A DNA stretch of 64,000 nucleotides, from positions 29,273 through 93,272 of the forward strand of contig JBFWVT010000010.1 of NCBI GenBank assembly GCA_050246595.1, in the 5' to 3' direction. Under the pieces are notes generated by a model that worked only from the letters and a program-made list of their open reading frames with translations, was not told the origin of the DNA and ran no database searches. Shown here one piece after another: positions 49,678 through 57,319 of this stretch. Numbering within the stretch: position 1 is the stretch's first letter; each line of letters starts with the position of its first letter. The DNA is from DATARH01 sp050246595. GTDB taxonomy: Bacteria; Pseudomonadota; Alphaproteobacteria; ATCC43930; CGMCC-115725. The position numbers and the translations under genes are program-made.

Positions 49678-49896
49678 GTGGCCGATCGAGGTCACATCTC
49701 AACGGCAACACCGACAACCGGGCCGGCTTGTGGGGTGGTCCAGACACCAGGGCCGGTTTGGTTATCGGATCACGTCGTCAACTATGACGGATGCGCAAAA
49801 GATGGTCAAAGCGGCCTGTCGGGCGCCGGCACGGTGCGCATGACCGACGGCGACGAAGCAACATTCATGTTCGGCCCTGCCGCCGCCAGTTTCTGA
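49678..49896 (+). CDS. Possible small protein or fragment, unknown
   Basis: A GTG at 49678 opens 72 codons with protein-like composition (DHVVNYDGCAKDGQSGLSGA, then GTVRMTDGDEATFMFGPAAA). There is no clear ribosome site or family match. It may be the tail of a decayed exported protein or a short gene preceding the PEP-CTERM gene. Weak support. Confidence 0.25.
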   Translation: MADRGHISTATPTTGPACGVVQTPGPVWLSDHVVNYDGCAKDGQSGLSGAGTVRMTDGDEATFMFGPAAASF

Positions 49897-50017
49897 AATC
49901 TCCCGCTGCAAATAGCTCCTTCCCGATCCCGGCACATTTGCGCTAGCCTGAGTGAGACGGCGACCCGTGCCACCGGGCGCCGTCTCTGACCGAACGAGCA
50001 TCGCTGGAGGATGCCCG

Positions 50018-50776
50018 ATGGCGCGTCGCCATTTTACCATTCTTGCGCTAAAAACAACACTCGCCGCGCTGGCATTGCTCGCCGCCGCGCTGCCGTCGCC
50101 GGCGCGCGCCGATCTGATTTCAGAACTCGTCTACAGCCTCACGATCTGCGGCGGGTCCGGGCCACCGCAGCCGGGCAGCCCGTGCTATGTCGAGCAGGCG
50201 CAAGCGCCGATCCCGTCGCTCGACGGCCTCGATGAAGCTATTCAGGAGTTCTACGATCCATATAATCCGGCCGCTCCGTTATATTACGGAGCTACTGGAG
50301 CTAACGCTTCCGGCTACACATACGGTAGTGTAACGGACGGCAATAATATACACGCTCAATTTGTTTTCTATCAGGGAGCCATATTGTGTTGCACGAAAGA
50401 CTTTCCTTACCTCATAACCGGATTGAATGACAACGGAATATTTATCGGTAATTATCCTGGTCAATCATTCGTGTCTTCATTGATAAATCAATTTGAGATT
50501 GGTCCGCAAGTGCCAACGCTCGATGCGCCGTCGATTGCGTTGCTGGAATCAATGATGCCCACAGGTTACGAGTGGGAATATTTCTGGTTCGATATAGCGT
50601 TTTGGTCAATCGACAACGAGAACAGAATATCGGGCGACAGTCCTTTCGGCTCCTTTGTTCTCACTCCGATCCCTGAGCCGGCAAGCGGCTTGTTGATCCT
50701 TACTGCACTCGCCGGCCTATTTGCTACAAATCGAAATCGAACGGTGCCCACTGTGTCAGGTCCATGTAGGGCATAA
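50018..50776 (+). CDS. PEP-CTERM sorting-signal protein
   Basis: A 252-residue exported protein. The signal peptide is LKTTLAALALLAAALPSPARA, and the C-terminus is a PEP-CTERM tripartite signal: PIPEPASGLLILTALAGLFA, then the basic NRNR. Such proteins are recognised and cleaved by exosortase (EpsH) and linked to exopolysaccharide or surface assembly. The middle (about 50250-50540) is distinctly AT-rich and its sequence (YGATGANASGYTYGSVTDGN onward) matches no domain I know. No exosortase gene is in this window. The last 53 bases overlap a converging fragment on the other strand. Confidence 0.8.
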   Translation: MARRHFTILALKTTLAALALLAAALPSPARADLISELVYSLTICGGSGPPQPGSPCYVEQAQAPIPSLDGLDEAIQEFYDPYNPAAPLYYGATGANASGYTYGSVTDGNNIHAQFVFYQGAILCCTKDFPYLITGLNDNGIFIGNYPGQSFVSSLINQFEIGPQVPTLDAPSIALLESMMPTGYEWEYFWFDIAFWSIDNENRISGDSPFGSFVLTPIPEPASGLLILTALAGLFATNRNRTVPTVSGPCRA

Positions 50777-51071
50777 ACTCGTCGTAGCGGTCGATCAGCG
50801 GCTGCGTCACGTCGGGATGATTGTTTCGGAACCCCAGCAGCAGAGCATTGCGGTGCCACGGCACAAAGTTGTCGGCACCTATCGCCACTCCCAGCATCTC
50901 AGGGTCGTTCGCCCCTAACTGATTAAACGCCACCACAACAGGCGTATAATCGGACGCAAAGACGACGAGATCAGTCAACGCTTGATCGCGAAAAACCTGA
51001 ATAGTTGCGGCGGAGATGTATTGGACGACCGGCAGGAAGCGGCCTACTTGTTCTCCACCGACAGACCGGGT
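50724..51071 (-). pseudogene. 5-prime-truncated gene fragment, family unknown
   Basis: On the minus strand a frame is open from 51071 to a stop at 50724 and reads as believable protein (QVGRFLPVVQYISAATIQVF, then ALTDLVVFASDYTPVVVAFN, then DEFMPYMDLTQWAPFDFDL), but there is no ATG or GTG with a ribosome site in it; only a TTG at 50978 could start it. It looks like the tail of a larger gene that lost its beginning. I do not recognise the family. Confidence 0.4.
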
Positions 51072-51138
51072 TCACCCGCGACGTCGCCAAGGACCGCGTC
51101 GTGATCCCCGGTCAGGTCGAGGCAAGGGAGCGATCGCA

Positions 51139-51363
51139 ATGGCGACCGAGGCGAAACTGCTGATCGTGCAATTTCTCGAATGGGTGGCGGCGCGGCCGCG
51201 CCGTTATGCCGAGCTTCGCGATGCCTGGAGCAGCACCTGCCCGCTTAATTGCGCCTGGGAGGACGCGCTGGCCGATGATCTCGTGCGCCACGCCCCGGAC
51301 GGGCTGATCGTGCTGACCGAACGCGGCCGGGCGCGACTCGAGAGGGACGCGCGGACCGGCTAA
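51139..51363 (+). CDS. Small hypothetical protein
   Basis: A 74-residue cytosolic protein, MATEAKLLIVQFLEWVAARP followed by RRYAELRDAWSSTCPLNCAW and a C-terminal GLIVLTERGRARLERDARTG. The helix-rich start and the VLTERGRARL end resemble small winged-helix-like proteins seen in other alphaproteobacteria, where the strand-turn VLTxxG is the wing. A GGGAG ribosome site lies eight bases upstream of the ATG. It is monocistronic and followed by a MITE-like element. Function unknown. Confidence 0.65.
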   Translation: MATEAKLLIVQFLEWVAARPRRYAELRDAWSSTCPLNCAWEDALADDLVRHAPDGLIVLTERGRARLERDARTG

Positions 51364-51416
51364 CGCGACTGCTCAGCCGAAGAATTTCGCGGAGGGGACG
51401 GCGGGCGCGACCACTA

Positions 51417-51595
51417 GGTAGTGCTCAGTTTGGTTGGAGGAGCGCCGTGCGTCCTTCGAGACGCCGCCTTCGGCGGCTCCTCAGGATGACGTTCTGTCTC
51501 AATGGCATCACAGGCTTGCGTCATCCTGAGAAGGGCGCGCAGCGCCCGTCTCGAAGGACGCGCGATGCCTGTGCAATTCAAACTGAGACACTACC
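51417..51595. mobile_element. Second MITE-like element sharing the 43.8-kb termini
   Basis: A 179-base non-coding element. The left end GGTAGTGCTCAGTTTGGTTG lacks one base relative to the consensus, and the right end's reverse complement is GGTAGTGTCTCAGTTTGAAT, identical to the right end at 43945. The interior differs: two 40-odd-base opposing arms of the CGTCCTTCGAGACG...TCAGGATGACG palindrome common in Rhizobiales. No target duplication is visible (ACTA left, GATC right). Confidence 0.7.
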
Positions 51596-51663
51596 GATCA
51601 TCATGCCGCCGGGCCGGATCCGTGGTATTCAGCCGAATGACCAGCGATATCGGAGGCTGTCCA

Positions 51664-52440
51664 ATGAGCGAGGCAAGCCATGCCGGGCTGATTCCCGATC
51701 AGTTCACCCGGCAGGCCACAGTGTTCAACACCGCCGGGACGATGACCAATGCGGAGACGCTGCGCATGATCGTCGCCGCAGCGCAGGCGGGACCTGACGA
51801 CCGGGTTCTCGATGTCGCCTGCGGCGGCGGGATTGTCGCGCGTGCCTTTGCCCCTGACGTGCGCGAAGTGACCGGGGTCGATGTCACGCCAGCCATGCTG
51901 GACGTGGCGCGTCGGGCGGCGGCGGAAGCCGGGATCGCGAATGCCGCCTGGGACCAGCACGACGTGACGACGCTGCCCTACGATGACGGGAGCTTTACGA
52001 TCGTCGTCACCCGCTACTCGTTTCACCATCTTCTCGACCCCGCTGCCGCGCTGCGGGAAATGGTGCGGGTCTGCGCGCCGGGCGGACGCATCGTCGTGGT
52101 CGACGGGATTGCCTCCGAGGACCCGGTGAAAGCCGCGGGTTTCAACCGCTACCACAAGCTCCGCGATCCCTCGCATGTACGGTCGCTGACGCTCAGCGAA
52201 CTGATCGGTCTGTTTGTCGCGGCTGGCCTCGGAGAGCCGCGCGTGACCCGCTACGAGCTGACCGACGAATTGCGCAACCTGCTGGCGCGCTCCTTTCCGA
52301 ACCCCGGCGACGAGGCGGAAATCATCGAGATGTTCAAGGAATCCGCGATCGAGGACCGGATGGGGGTACGGGTGCGCATCGAGGGCGAGGCGATCCGCTA
52401 CGCCTCTCCGGTGGCGATCCTGGCCGCGCGCCGCCCCTGA
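51664..52440 (+). CDS. Class I SAM-dependent methyltransferase
   Basis: A 258-residue methyltransferase. SAM motif I is GPDDRVLDVACGGGIVARAF, motif II VREVTGVDVTPAMLDVARRA, the post-I stretch WDQHDVTTLPYDDGSFTIVV, and RYSFHHLLDPAAALREMVRV with CAPGGRIVVVDGIASEDPVK complete the Methyltransf_11 fold. It is similar to UbiE/COQ5-type enzymes but the C-terminal third differs, so the acceptor is unknown. The ATG at 51664 follows GGAGG; the frame upstream passes through the MITE-like repeat and is not coding. It lies 94 bases before acnA. Confidence 0.92.
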   Translation: MSEASHAGLIPDQFTRQATVFNTAGTMTNAETLRMIVAAAQAGPDDRVLDVACGGGIVARAFAPDVREVTGVDVTPAMLDVARRAAAEAGIANAAWDQHDVTTLPYDDGSFTIVVTRYSFHHLLDPAAALREMVRVCAPGGRIVVVDGIASEDPVKAAGFNRYHKLRDPSHVRSLTLSELIGLFVAAGLGEPRVTRYELTDELRNLLARSFPNPGDEAEIIEMFKESAIEDRMGVRVRIEGEAIRYASPVAILAARRP

Positions 52441-52534
52441 GAATAGAGCAGCGCGGCGGGACTTCTTGATCGCGCGGCAGACGGCGCTATCGTGGCCGCC
52501 AGCCCGAAGCCATGCCTGCGACAGGAGATGATCC

Positions 52535-55231
52535 GTGAGCGTCACCGGTAACGACACCCTCAAGACCCGTCGCACGCTCGATGTGGACGGCAAGCTGTAC
52601 GATTATTTCAGCCTCGACGCGGCGGCGCAGGCGGCCGGAATGGGCGACATCGCGCGCCTGCCGTTCTCGCTGAAGGTGCTGCTGGAGAACCTGGTGCGCC
52701 TCGAAAACGGCCGCACCGTCACGGTGGACGACATCAAGGCGGTCGGCGCCTGGCTCAAGGACCAGAGTTCGGATCGCGAGATCGCGTTCCGCCCGGCGCG
52801 GGTGCTGATGCAGGATCTGACCGGGGTTCCGGCGGTGGTCGATCTGGCGGCGATGCGTCAGGCGATGGTCGATCTCGGCGGCGATCCGAACAAGATCAAC
52901 CCGCTCTCGCCGGTCGATCTGGTCATCGACCATTCGGTGCAGATCGACGAGTTCGCCAACCCGCAGGCCTTTGCCGCCAACGTCAAAAAGGAGTTCGAAC
53001 GCAACGGCGAGCGCTACCGCTTTCTGCGCTGGGGCCAGGACGCGTTCCAGAATTTCCGCCTCGTGCCGCCGGGCACCGGCATCTGCCATCAGGTCAATCT
53101 CGAATACCTGTCGCAGGTCGTCTGGACCACCGAGGAGAACGGCCGCACGATCGCCTACCCCGACACCTTGGTCGGCACCGACAGCCATACGACGATGGTC
53201 AACGGGCTGGCGGTGCTCGGCTGGGGGGTCGGCGGCATCGAGGCCGAGGCGGCGATGCTCGGACAGCCGATCTCGATGCTGCTCCCGGAAGTCGTCGGTT
53301 TCCGCCTTGTCGGCAAGCTGCGCGAGGGCGCGACCGCGACCGACCTCGTGCTGATGGTGACGCAGATGCTGCGGCGGCGCGGCGTCGTCGGCCGGTTTGT
53401 CGAGTATTGCGGCCCCGGAATCGCCGAGCTGGCGCTGGCCGACCGCGCGACGATCGGCAACATGGCGCCGGAATATGGCGCGACCTGCGGCTTTTTCCCG
53501 ATCGACGCCGAGACGATCCGCTATCTGACCCTGACGGCGCGCGACCCGGCGCGGGTCAGGCTGGTCGAGACCTATGCGAGGACGCAAGGGCTGTGGCGCG
53601 ACGCCAACACCCCGGACCCGGTCTTTACCGATATGCTCGAACTCGATCTCGGCGATGTCGAGCCGTCGCTCGCCGGGCCGCGCCGGCCGCAGGACCGGGT
53701 CGCGCTGTCCGGTGTCGCGGCGTCGTTCGACACCGAATTGCCCAGGCTCGCCGGCGGGGTCGAGAAGCCGCGCGCGGTCCGGGTCGAGGGGACCAATTAC
53801 GATCTGCACGACGGCGATGTCGTGATCGCCGCGATCACGAGCTGCACCAACACTTCGAACCCGAGCGTCATGCTCGGCGCCGGATTGCTGGCGAAGAAGG
53901 CGGTCGAAAAGGGGCTTAAGGTCAAGCCGTGGGTCAAGACCAGCCTCGCGCCGGGCAGCCAGGTGGTCAGCGACTATTACGAAGCGGCCGGGTTGCAGAC
54001 CTATCTCGATCAGGTCGGGTTCAACCTGGTCGGCTATGGCTGCACGACCTGCATCGGCAATTCGGGGCCGCTGCCCGACCCGGTCTCCGACGCGATCGAC
54101 CAGGGCGATCTCGCGGTCGCCGCGGTGCTGTCGGGCAACCGCAATTTCGAAGGGCGCATCCACGCGCAGGTCAAGGCGAACTATCTGGCCTCGCCGCCGC
54201 TGGTCGTCGCGTATGCGCTGGCCGGTTCGGTGCGGCACAATCTGACGACCGAACCGCTCGGCGAAAGCACTGACGGCAACCCGGTCTATCTGCGCGACAT
54301 CTGGCCGTCGAACCAGGAAGTCAACGACACGGTCGCCCGCTCGGTCAAGCGCGAGGCCTTCGCACGACGCTATGGTAATGTGTTCGAGGGGCCGCCGGAA
54401 TGGCGCGCCGTGCCGAGCACCGGCGGGCTGACCTACCAGTTCGAGGACAGCTCGACCTATCTCGCGCTGCCTCCTTATTTCAAGAACATGGCAAAGGAGC
54501 CGGCCCCGATCCAGGACGTGTTCGGCGCGCGCGAACTGGCGATCTTTGGCGACAGCATCACGACCGACCACATCTCGCCGGCCGGCAGCATCCGCCGCGA
54601 AAGCCCGGCCGGCGAATACCTGATCAGCTATCAGGTGCGCCCGGTGGATTTCAACACCTACGGGTCGCGGCGCGGCAGCCATCACGTGATGATGCGCGGC
54701 ACCTTCGCGAATATCCGCATCCGCAACGAGATGGTGCCGGGGGTCGAGGGCGGCATGACCAGGCTCCAGCCGGACGGCACGGTGATGCCGATCTACGACG
54801 CGGCGATGGAGTACAAAAAGCGCGGCGTGCCGCTGGTGATCTTTGGCGGCAAGGAGTACGGCACGGGGTCGTCGCGCGACTGGGCCGCCAAGGGCACGCT
54901 GCTGCTCGGGGTCAAGGCGGTGATCGTCGAAAGCTTCGAGCGCATCCACCGCTCGAACCTCGTCGGGATGGGGGTACTGCCGTTGCAGTTCCGCGACGGG
55001 GTCACGCGCCAGACGCTGGGGCTGACCGGGGAAGAGACGATCGACATCGTCGGCGCCGCCGCCGGCCTCCGTCCGCGCATGGAGCTGACGATGCGCATCC
55101 ACGACCCGGATGGATCGGTGCGCGAGGAGAAGGTCATCTGCCGTATCGATACGCTCGACGAGGTCGAGTACTTCCGCCACGGCGGCATCCTGCAATACGT
55201 GCTGCGCAGCCTCGTAAAGCAGGCGGCTTGA
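52535..55231 (+). CDS. acnA: Aconitate hydratase A
   Basis: An 898-residue aconitase of the AcnA/IRP type, interconverting citrate and isocitrate in the TCA cycle. The [4Fe-4S] ligands are in IAAITSCTNTSNPSVMLGAG and GYGCTTCIGNSGPLPDPV. Other signatures: TLVGTDSHTTMVNGLAVLGW, FGDSITTDHISPAGSIRRES and the C-terminal swivel domain with GGKEYGTGSSRDWAAKGTLL. Length is standard. The start is the GTG at 52535, preceded by AGGAG; translation begins VSVTGNDTLKTRRTLDVDGK. No TCA-cycle neighbours are adjacent. A palindromic repeat follows 50 bases downstream. Confidence 0.98.
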   Translation: MSVTGNDTLKTRRTLDVDGKLYDYFSLDAAAQAAGMGDIARLPFSLKVLLENLVRLENGRTVTVDDIKAVGAWLKDQSSDREIAFRPARVLMQDLTGVPAVVDLAAMRQAMVDLGGDPNKINPLSPVDLVIDHSVQIDEFANPQAFAANVKKEFERNGERYRFLRWGQDAFQNFRLVPPGTGICHQVNLEYLSQVVWTTEENGRTIAYPDTLVGTDSHTTMVNGLAVLGWGVGGIEAEAAMLGQPISMLLPEVVGFRLVGKLREGATATDLVLMVTQMLRRRGVVGRFVEYCGPGIAELALADRATIGNMAPEYGATCGFFPIDAETIRYLTLTARDPARVRLVETYARTQGLWRDANTPDPVFTDMLELDLGDVEPSLAGPRRPQDRVALSGVAASFDTELPRLAGGVEKPRAVRVEGTNYDLHDGDVVIAAITSCTNTSNPSVMLGAGLLAKKAVEKGLKVKPWVKTSLAPGSQVVSDYYEAAGLQTYLDQVGFNLVGYGCTTCIGNSGPLPDPVSDAIDQGDLAVAAVLSGNRNFEGRIHAQVKANYLASPPLVVAYALAGSVRHNLTTEPLGESTDGNPVYLRDIWPSNQEVNDTVARSVKREAFARRYGNVFEGPPEWRAVPSTGGLTYQFEDSSTYLALPPYFKNMAKEPAPIQDVFGARELAIFGDSITTDHISPAGSIRRESPAGEYLISYQVRPVDFNTYGSRRGSHHVMMRGTFANIRIRNEMVPGVEGGMTRLQPDGTVMPIYDAAMEYKKRGVPLVIFGGKEYGTGSSRDWAAKGTLLLGVKAVIVESFERIHRSNLVGMGVLPLQFRDGVTRQTLGLTGEETIDIVGAAAGLRPRMELTMRIHDPDGSVREEKVICRIDTLDEVEYFRHGGILQYVLRSLVKQAA

Positions 55232-55280
55232 CGGCTCCGCCACCCTGGCGAAAGCACGCGAGCGGTCGAAAGCGGGCTGC

Positions 55281-55380
55281 CATTCCGGGGCCGCCCGGAA
55301 GGGCGGAACCCGGAACCCATGAACACGGGTCTCTGGAACATGGCTTCCGGGTTCGCCGCGTCGCGGCGCCCCGGAATGAC
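55281..55380. repeat. Palindromic intergenic repeat, CATTCCGGGG family
   Basis: A 100-base element running from CATTCCGGGGCCGCCCGGAA to the opposing GGCGCCCCGGAATGAC. Its outer arms match those inside the MITE-like element at 43760-43945, but the GGTAGTG termini are absent. It is a stand-alone copy of a REP element widespread in alphaproteobacteria, between acnA and the IS remnants. Confidence 0.8.
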
Positions 55381-55444
55381 GATTTCAGGCCACGGTTCCC
55401 TGTTTGGTACTACAGCCGGGATTTTAGTGACGATCTGAGCGGCC

Positions 55445-55690
55445 ATGGAGGGTGTGGGCATGGCCGCGACGGAGGAGAGTGTCGGTTGGGCGCGCGGGCT
55501 GGATGCGTTGATGGAGCGGATTGCGCCGCGCTTTCGCCGGGTCGCAGCGCGCCGGCGGGCACGGGCCTGTCTGCAGGGTCTGCTCGCTCCGGTGGAGCGC
55601 AAGAACGGCTGGCAGTTGGCCGAGAATGCGGGCCATCGCACCCTCGATGGGGTACAGGATTTTCTCGCCCGTATGCGACCGTATCAACTC
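55445..55690 (+). pseudogene. IS701-family transposase, N-terminal fragment
   Basis: From the ATG at 55445 the frame reads MEGVGMAATEESVGWARGLD, then MERIAPRFRRVAARRRARAC and GLLAPVERKNGWQLAENAGH, the N-terminal region of IS701/DDE_5 transposases (..P.F.R...R.....Y..GLL....RKN.WQLAE..G). The match stops near 55690 (VQDFLARMRPYQL), where an IS21-derived segment begins. The rest of the same transposase resumes after 56465, so this is the left half of a split, dead copy. Confidence 0.75.
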
Positions 55691-55720
55691 CGGCTGAAAT
55701 CTGACCCATCTGCAAGCCTC

Positions 55721-56440
55721 TCACTCGGCCGGTGCCGCCACGGCCTGCAACGCTGGGGGCGCTTTCGGCAGTCCGGTGCGACGCTTGTCCTTGAGCCTGT
55801 AGCTCTCGCCCTGGATGGCGATCACCGTCGAATGGTGCAGCAGCCGATCGAGCATCGCGGCGGTGAGTACCGGGTCGCCGGCGAAGGCCTGATCCCATGA
55901 CCCGAAAGTCAGGTTTGAGGTCAGGATCATCGCACCTTTCTCGTAGCGTTTGGCGACCACCTGGAAGAACAGGCCGGCCTGTTCACGCGCCAGCGGCAGG
56001 TAGCCGATCTCGTCGATGATCAAGAGCTTGTAGACGCCGACGGCGCGGTGCCTCGCCGCTTTCCAGCGGCCCTGGCGCTGCGCCGGCTCGAGCGTCCTGA
56101 CCCGGTCGGCGGCCGCGGTGAAGCGCACCTTGCGGCCGTGCTGGGTGGCCGGATAACCGAGCGCGATCGCCAGAGGCGTCTTGCCAACGCCGCTGGGGCC
56201 GAGAAAGAGACGTTCTCGGCGCGTTTGATAAAGGCCAGGCTGGCGAGTTCATGGAGCTGTGGCCGCGGCACGCCGGCAGCGAAGCCGAAATCGAACCCGT
56301 CGAGCCTCCCTCATAGCCGCGCTCGCGCAGCTCACTCAGCGGCACACTACCAGGTATCCACTCCGGCGCTGCCGCGCGTAGCCGTTCGGTGATGTAGCCC
56401 TTGAACGGGTCGAGCCTTGGTCGGCCGGATCACGTCCGTC
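55721..56440 (-). pseudogene. IS21-family remnant: istA fragment joined to frameshifted istB
   Basis: Read leftward, 56440-56290 encodes an IstA piece (RLDPFKGYITERLRAAAPEW, then LSELRERGYEGGST). It is fused by an internal deletion to an IstB start (FDFGFAAG, then PQLHELASLAFIKRAENV). The IstB ATPase follows with Walker A FLGPSGVGKTPLAIALGYPA, but a single base is missing just before it (near 56210), shifting the frame. From 56128 IstB is intact: LLIIDEIGYLPLAREQAGLF, then SNLTFGSWDQAFAGDPVLTA and HHSTVIAIQGESYRLKDKRR. The element is non-functional and lies inside an IS701 transposase relic. Confidence 0.82.
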
Positions 56441-56464
56441 AAACTGGTGTAAATTTTGGCGGCG

Positions 56465-57185
56465 TTTGAGGTGGCCATCGATCAGGCCGCAACTGGGGCG
56501 GCAGATGCTGACCCGCGCTTTTGCCACCGGTGTGCTGTGTCGCTGGGAGACCGGCGGCAGCGCGTATGGGGCCGATGCTTTGTTGCGCCGCTGGATTGAG
56601 AGAAGTGGCCGCGGTTACAGGTTATATCCTGGCGGTGACCCGCACCCCGCGACCGGGGTTCAAGACAGCGGCGGACTGGCCCGAAAATGTGCCCTCCGGT
56701 GCCTGGCCGCGGCTGAGAGCGGGCGCCAGGGGTCCGTGGCTCCACGACTGGGCCTGGCTGCCCTATCGCCGGTTGGACACCGCTTGCGGCTGGCGGAAGG
56801 GGCTGCTGATCCGCCGCAAGCTGGCGCCGCCCGAGGCGTTCGCCTTTTACTGACGTTGGCGCCCGAGACGGCCGGCCTGCCCGATCCGGTCCGGGTGGCG
56901 GGCACACACTGGACCATCGGGGCTTGTTTTGAAGCCGCAAACAGCCTGCCCCGCGAGGGCGGGGGGCGGGGTCGGGCTGGATCGGTACGAGGTGCGCTCC
57001 CCGGTTTTCGCCGGGGCAGGCCTGGACCGGTTGGCACCGGCACATCACGCGGGCGATGCTGGCGCACGCCTGTCTTGCCGTAATGCGCCGCGTCGCGGGC
57101 GGGACCGGCAGCGGGCGCGGCAGAGCCATTGGAAAACGACAAACTTCCCTTCAACCCCGGCTGTGGTATTTGGGCCTGTTCAAAA
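56465..57185 (+). pseudogene. IS701-family transposase, C-terminal fragment
   Basis: The second half of the transposase interrupted at 55690. Readable segments in shifting frames are GADALLRRWIERSGRGYILA, then WPRLRAGARGPWLHDWAWLP and DTACGWRKGLLIRRKLAPPE, then DPVRVAGTHWTIGACFEAAN and VGLDRYEVRS, then RHITRAMLAHACLAVMRRVA. These match the catalytic and C-terminal part of DDE_5 enzymes (W.LIRR...P.E.AYY, RW.IE..FE.AK...GLD.YEVR). At least three frameshifts are present, so the copy is dead. Its right end is close to 57180. Confidence 0.75.
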
Positions 57186-57319
57186 ATCACGCTTCGTCGT
57201 AACATGCGGTATATTTCTCTTCGATAAAATACATTGCATAGCGATTTTGCCTAATTCTCAACGGGCTCTTAGAGTGAGGCAGACTCGGAAATCTAGTTGG
57301 CCAGTAAGAGACATTTGCA

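Noticed and set aside
52487..55243. 918-codon minus-strand frame opposite aconitase
   Set aside because: It is the antisense shadow of acnA; the aconitase match on the plus strand is unambiguous.
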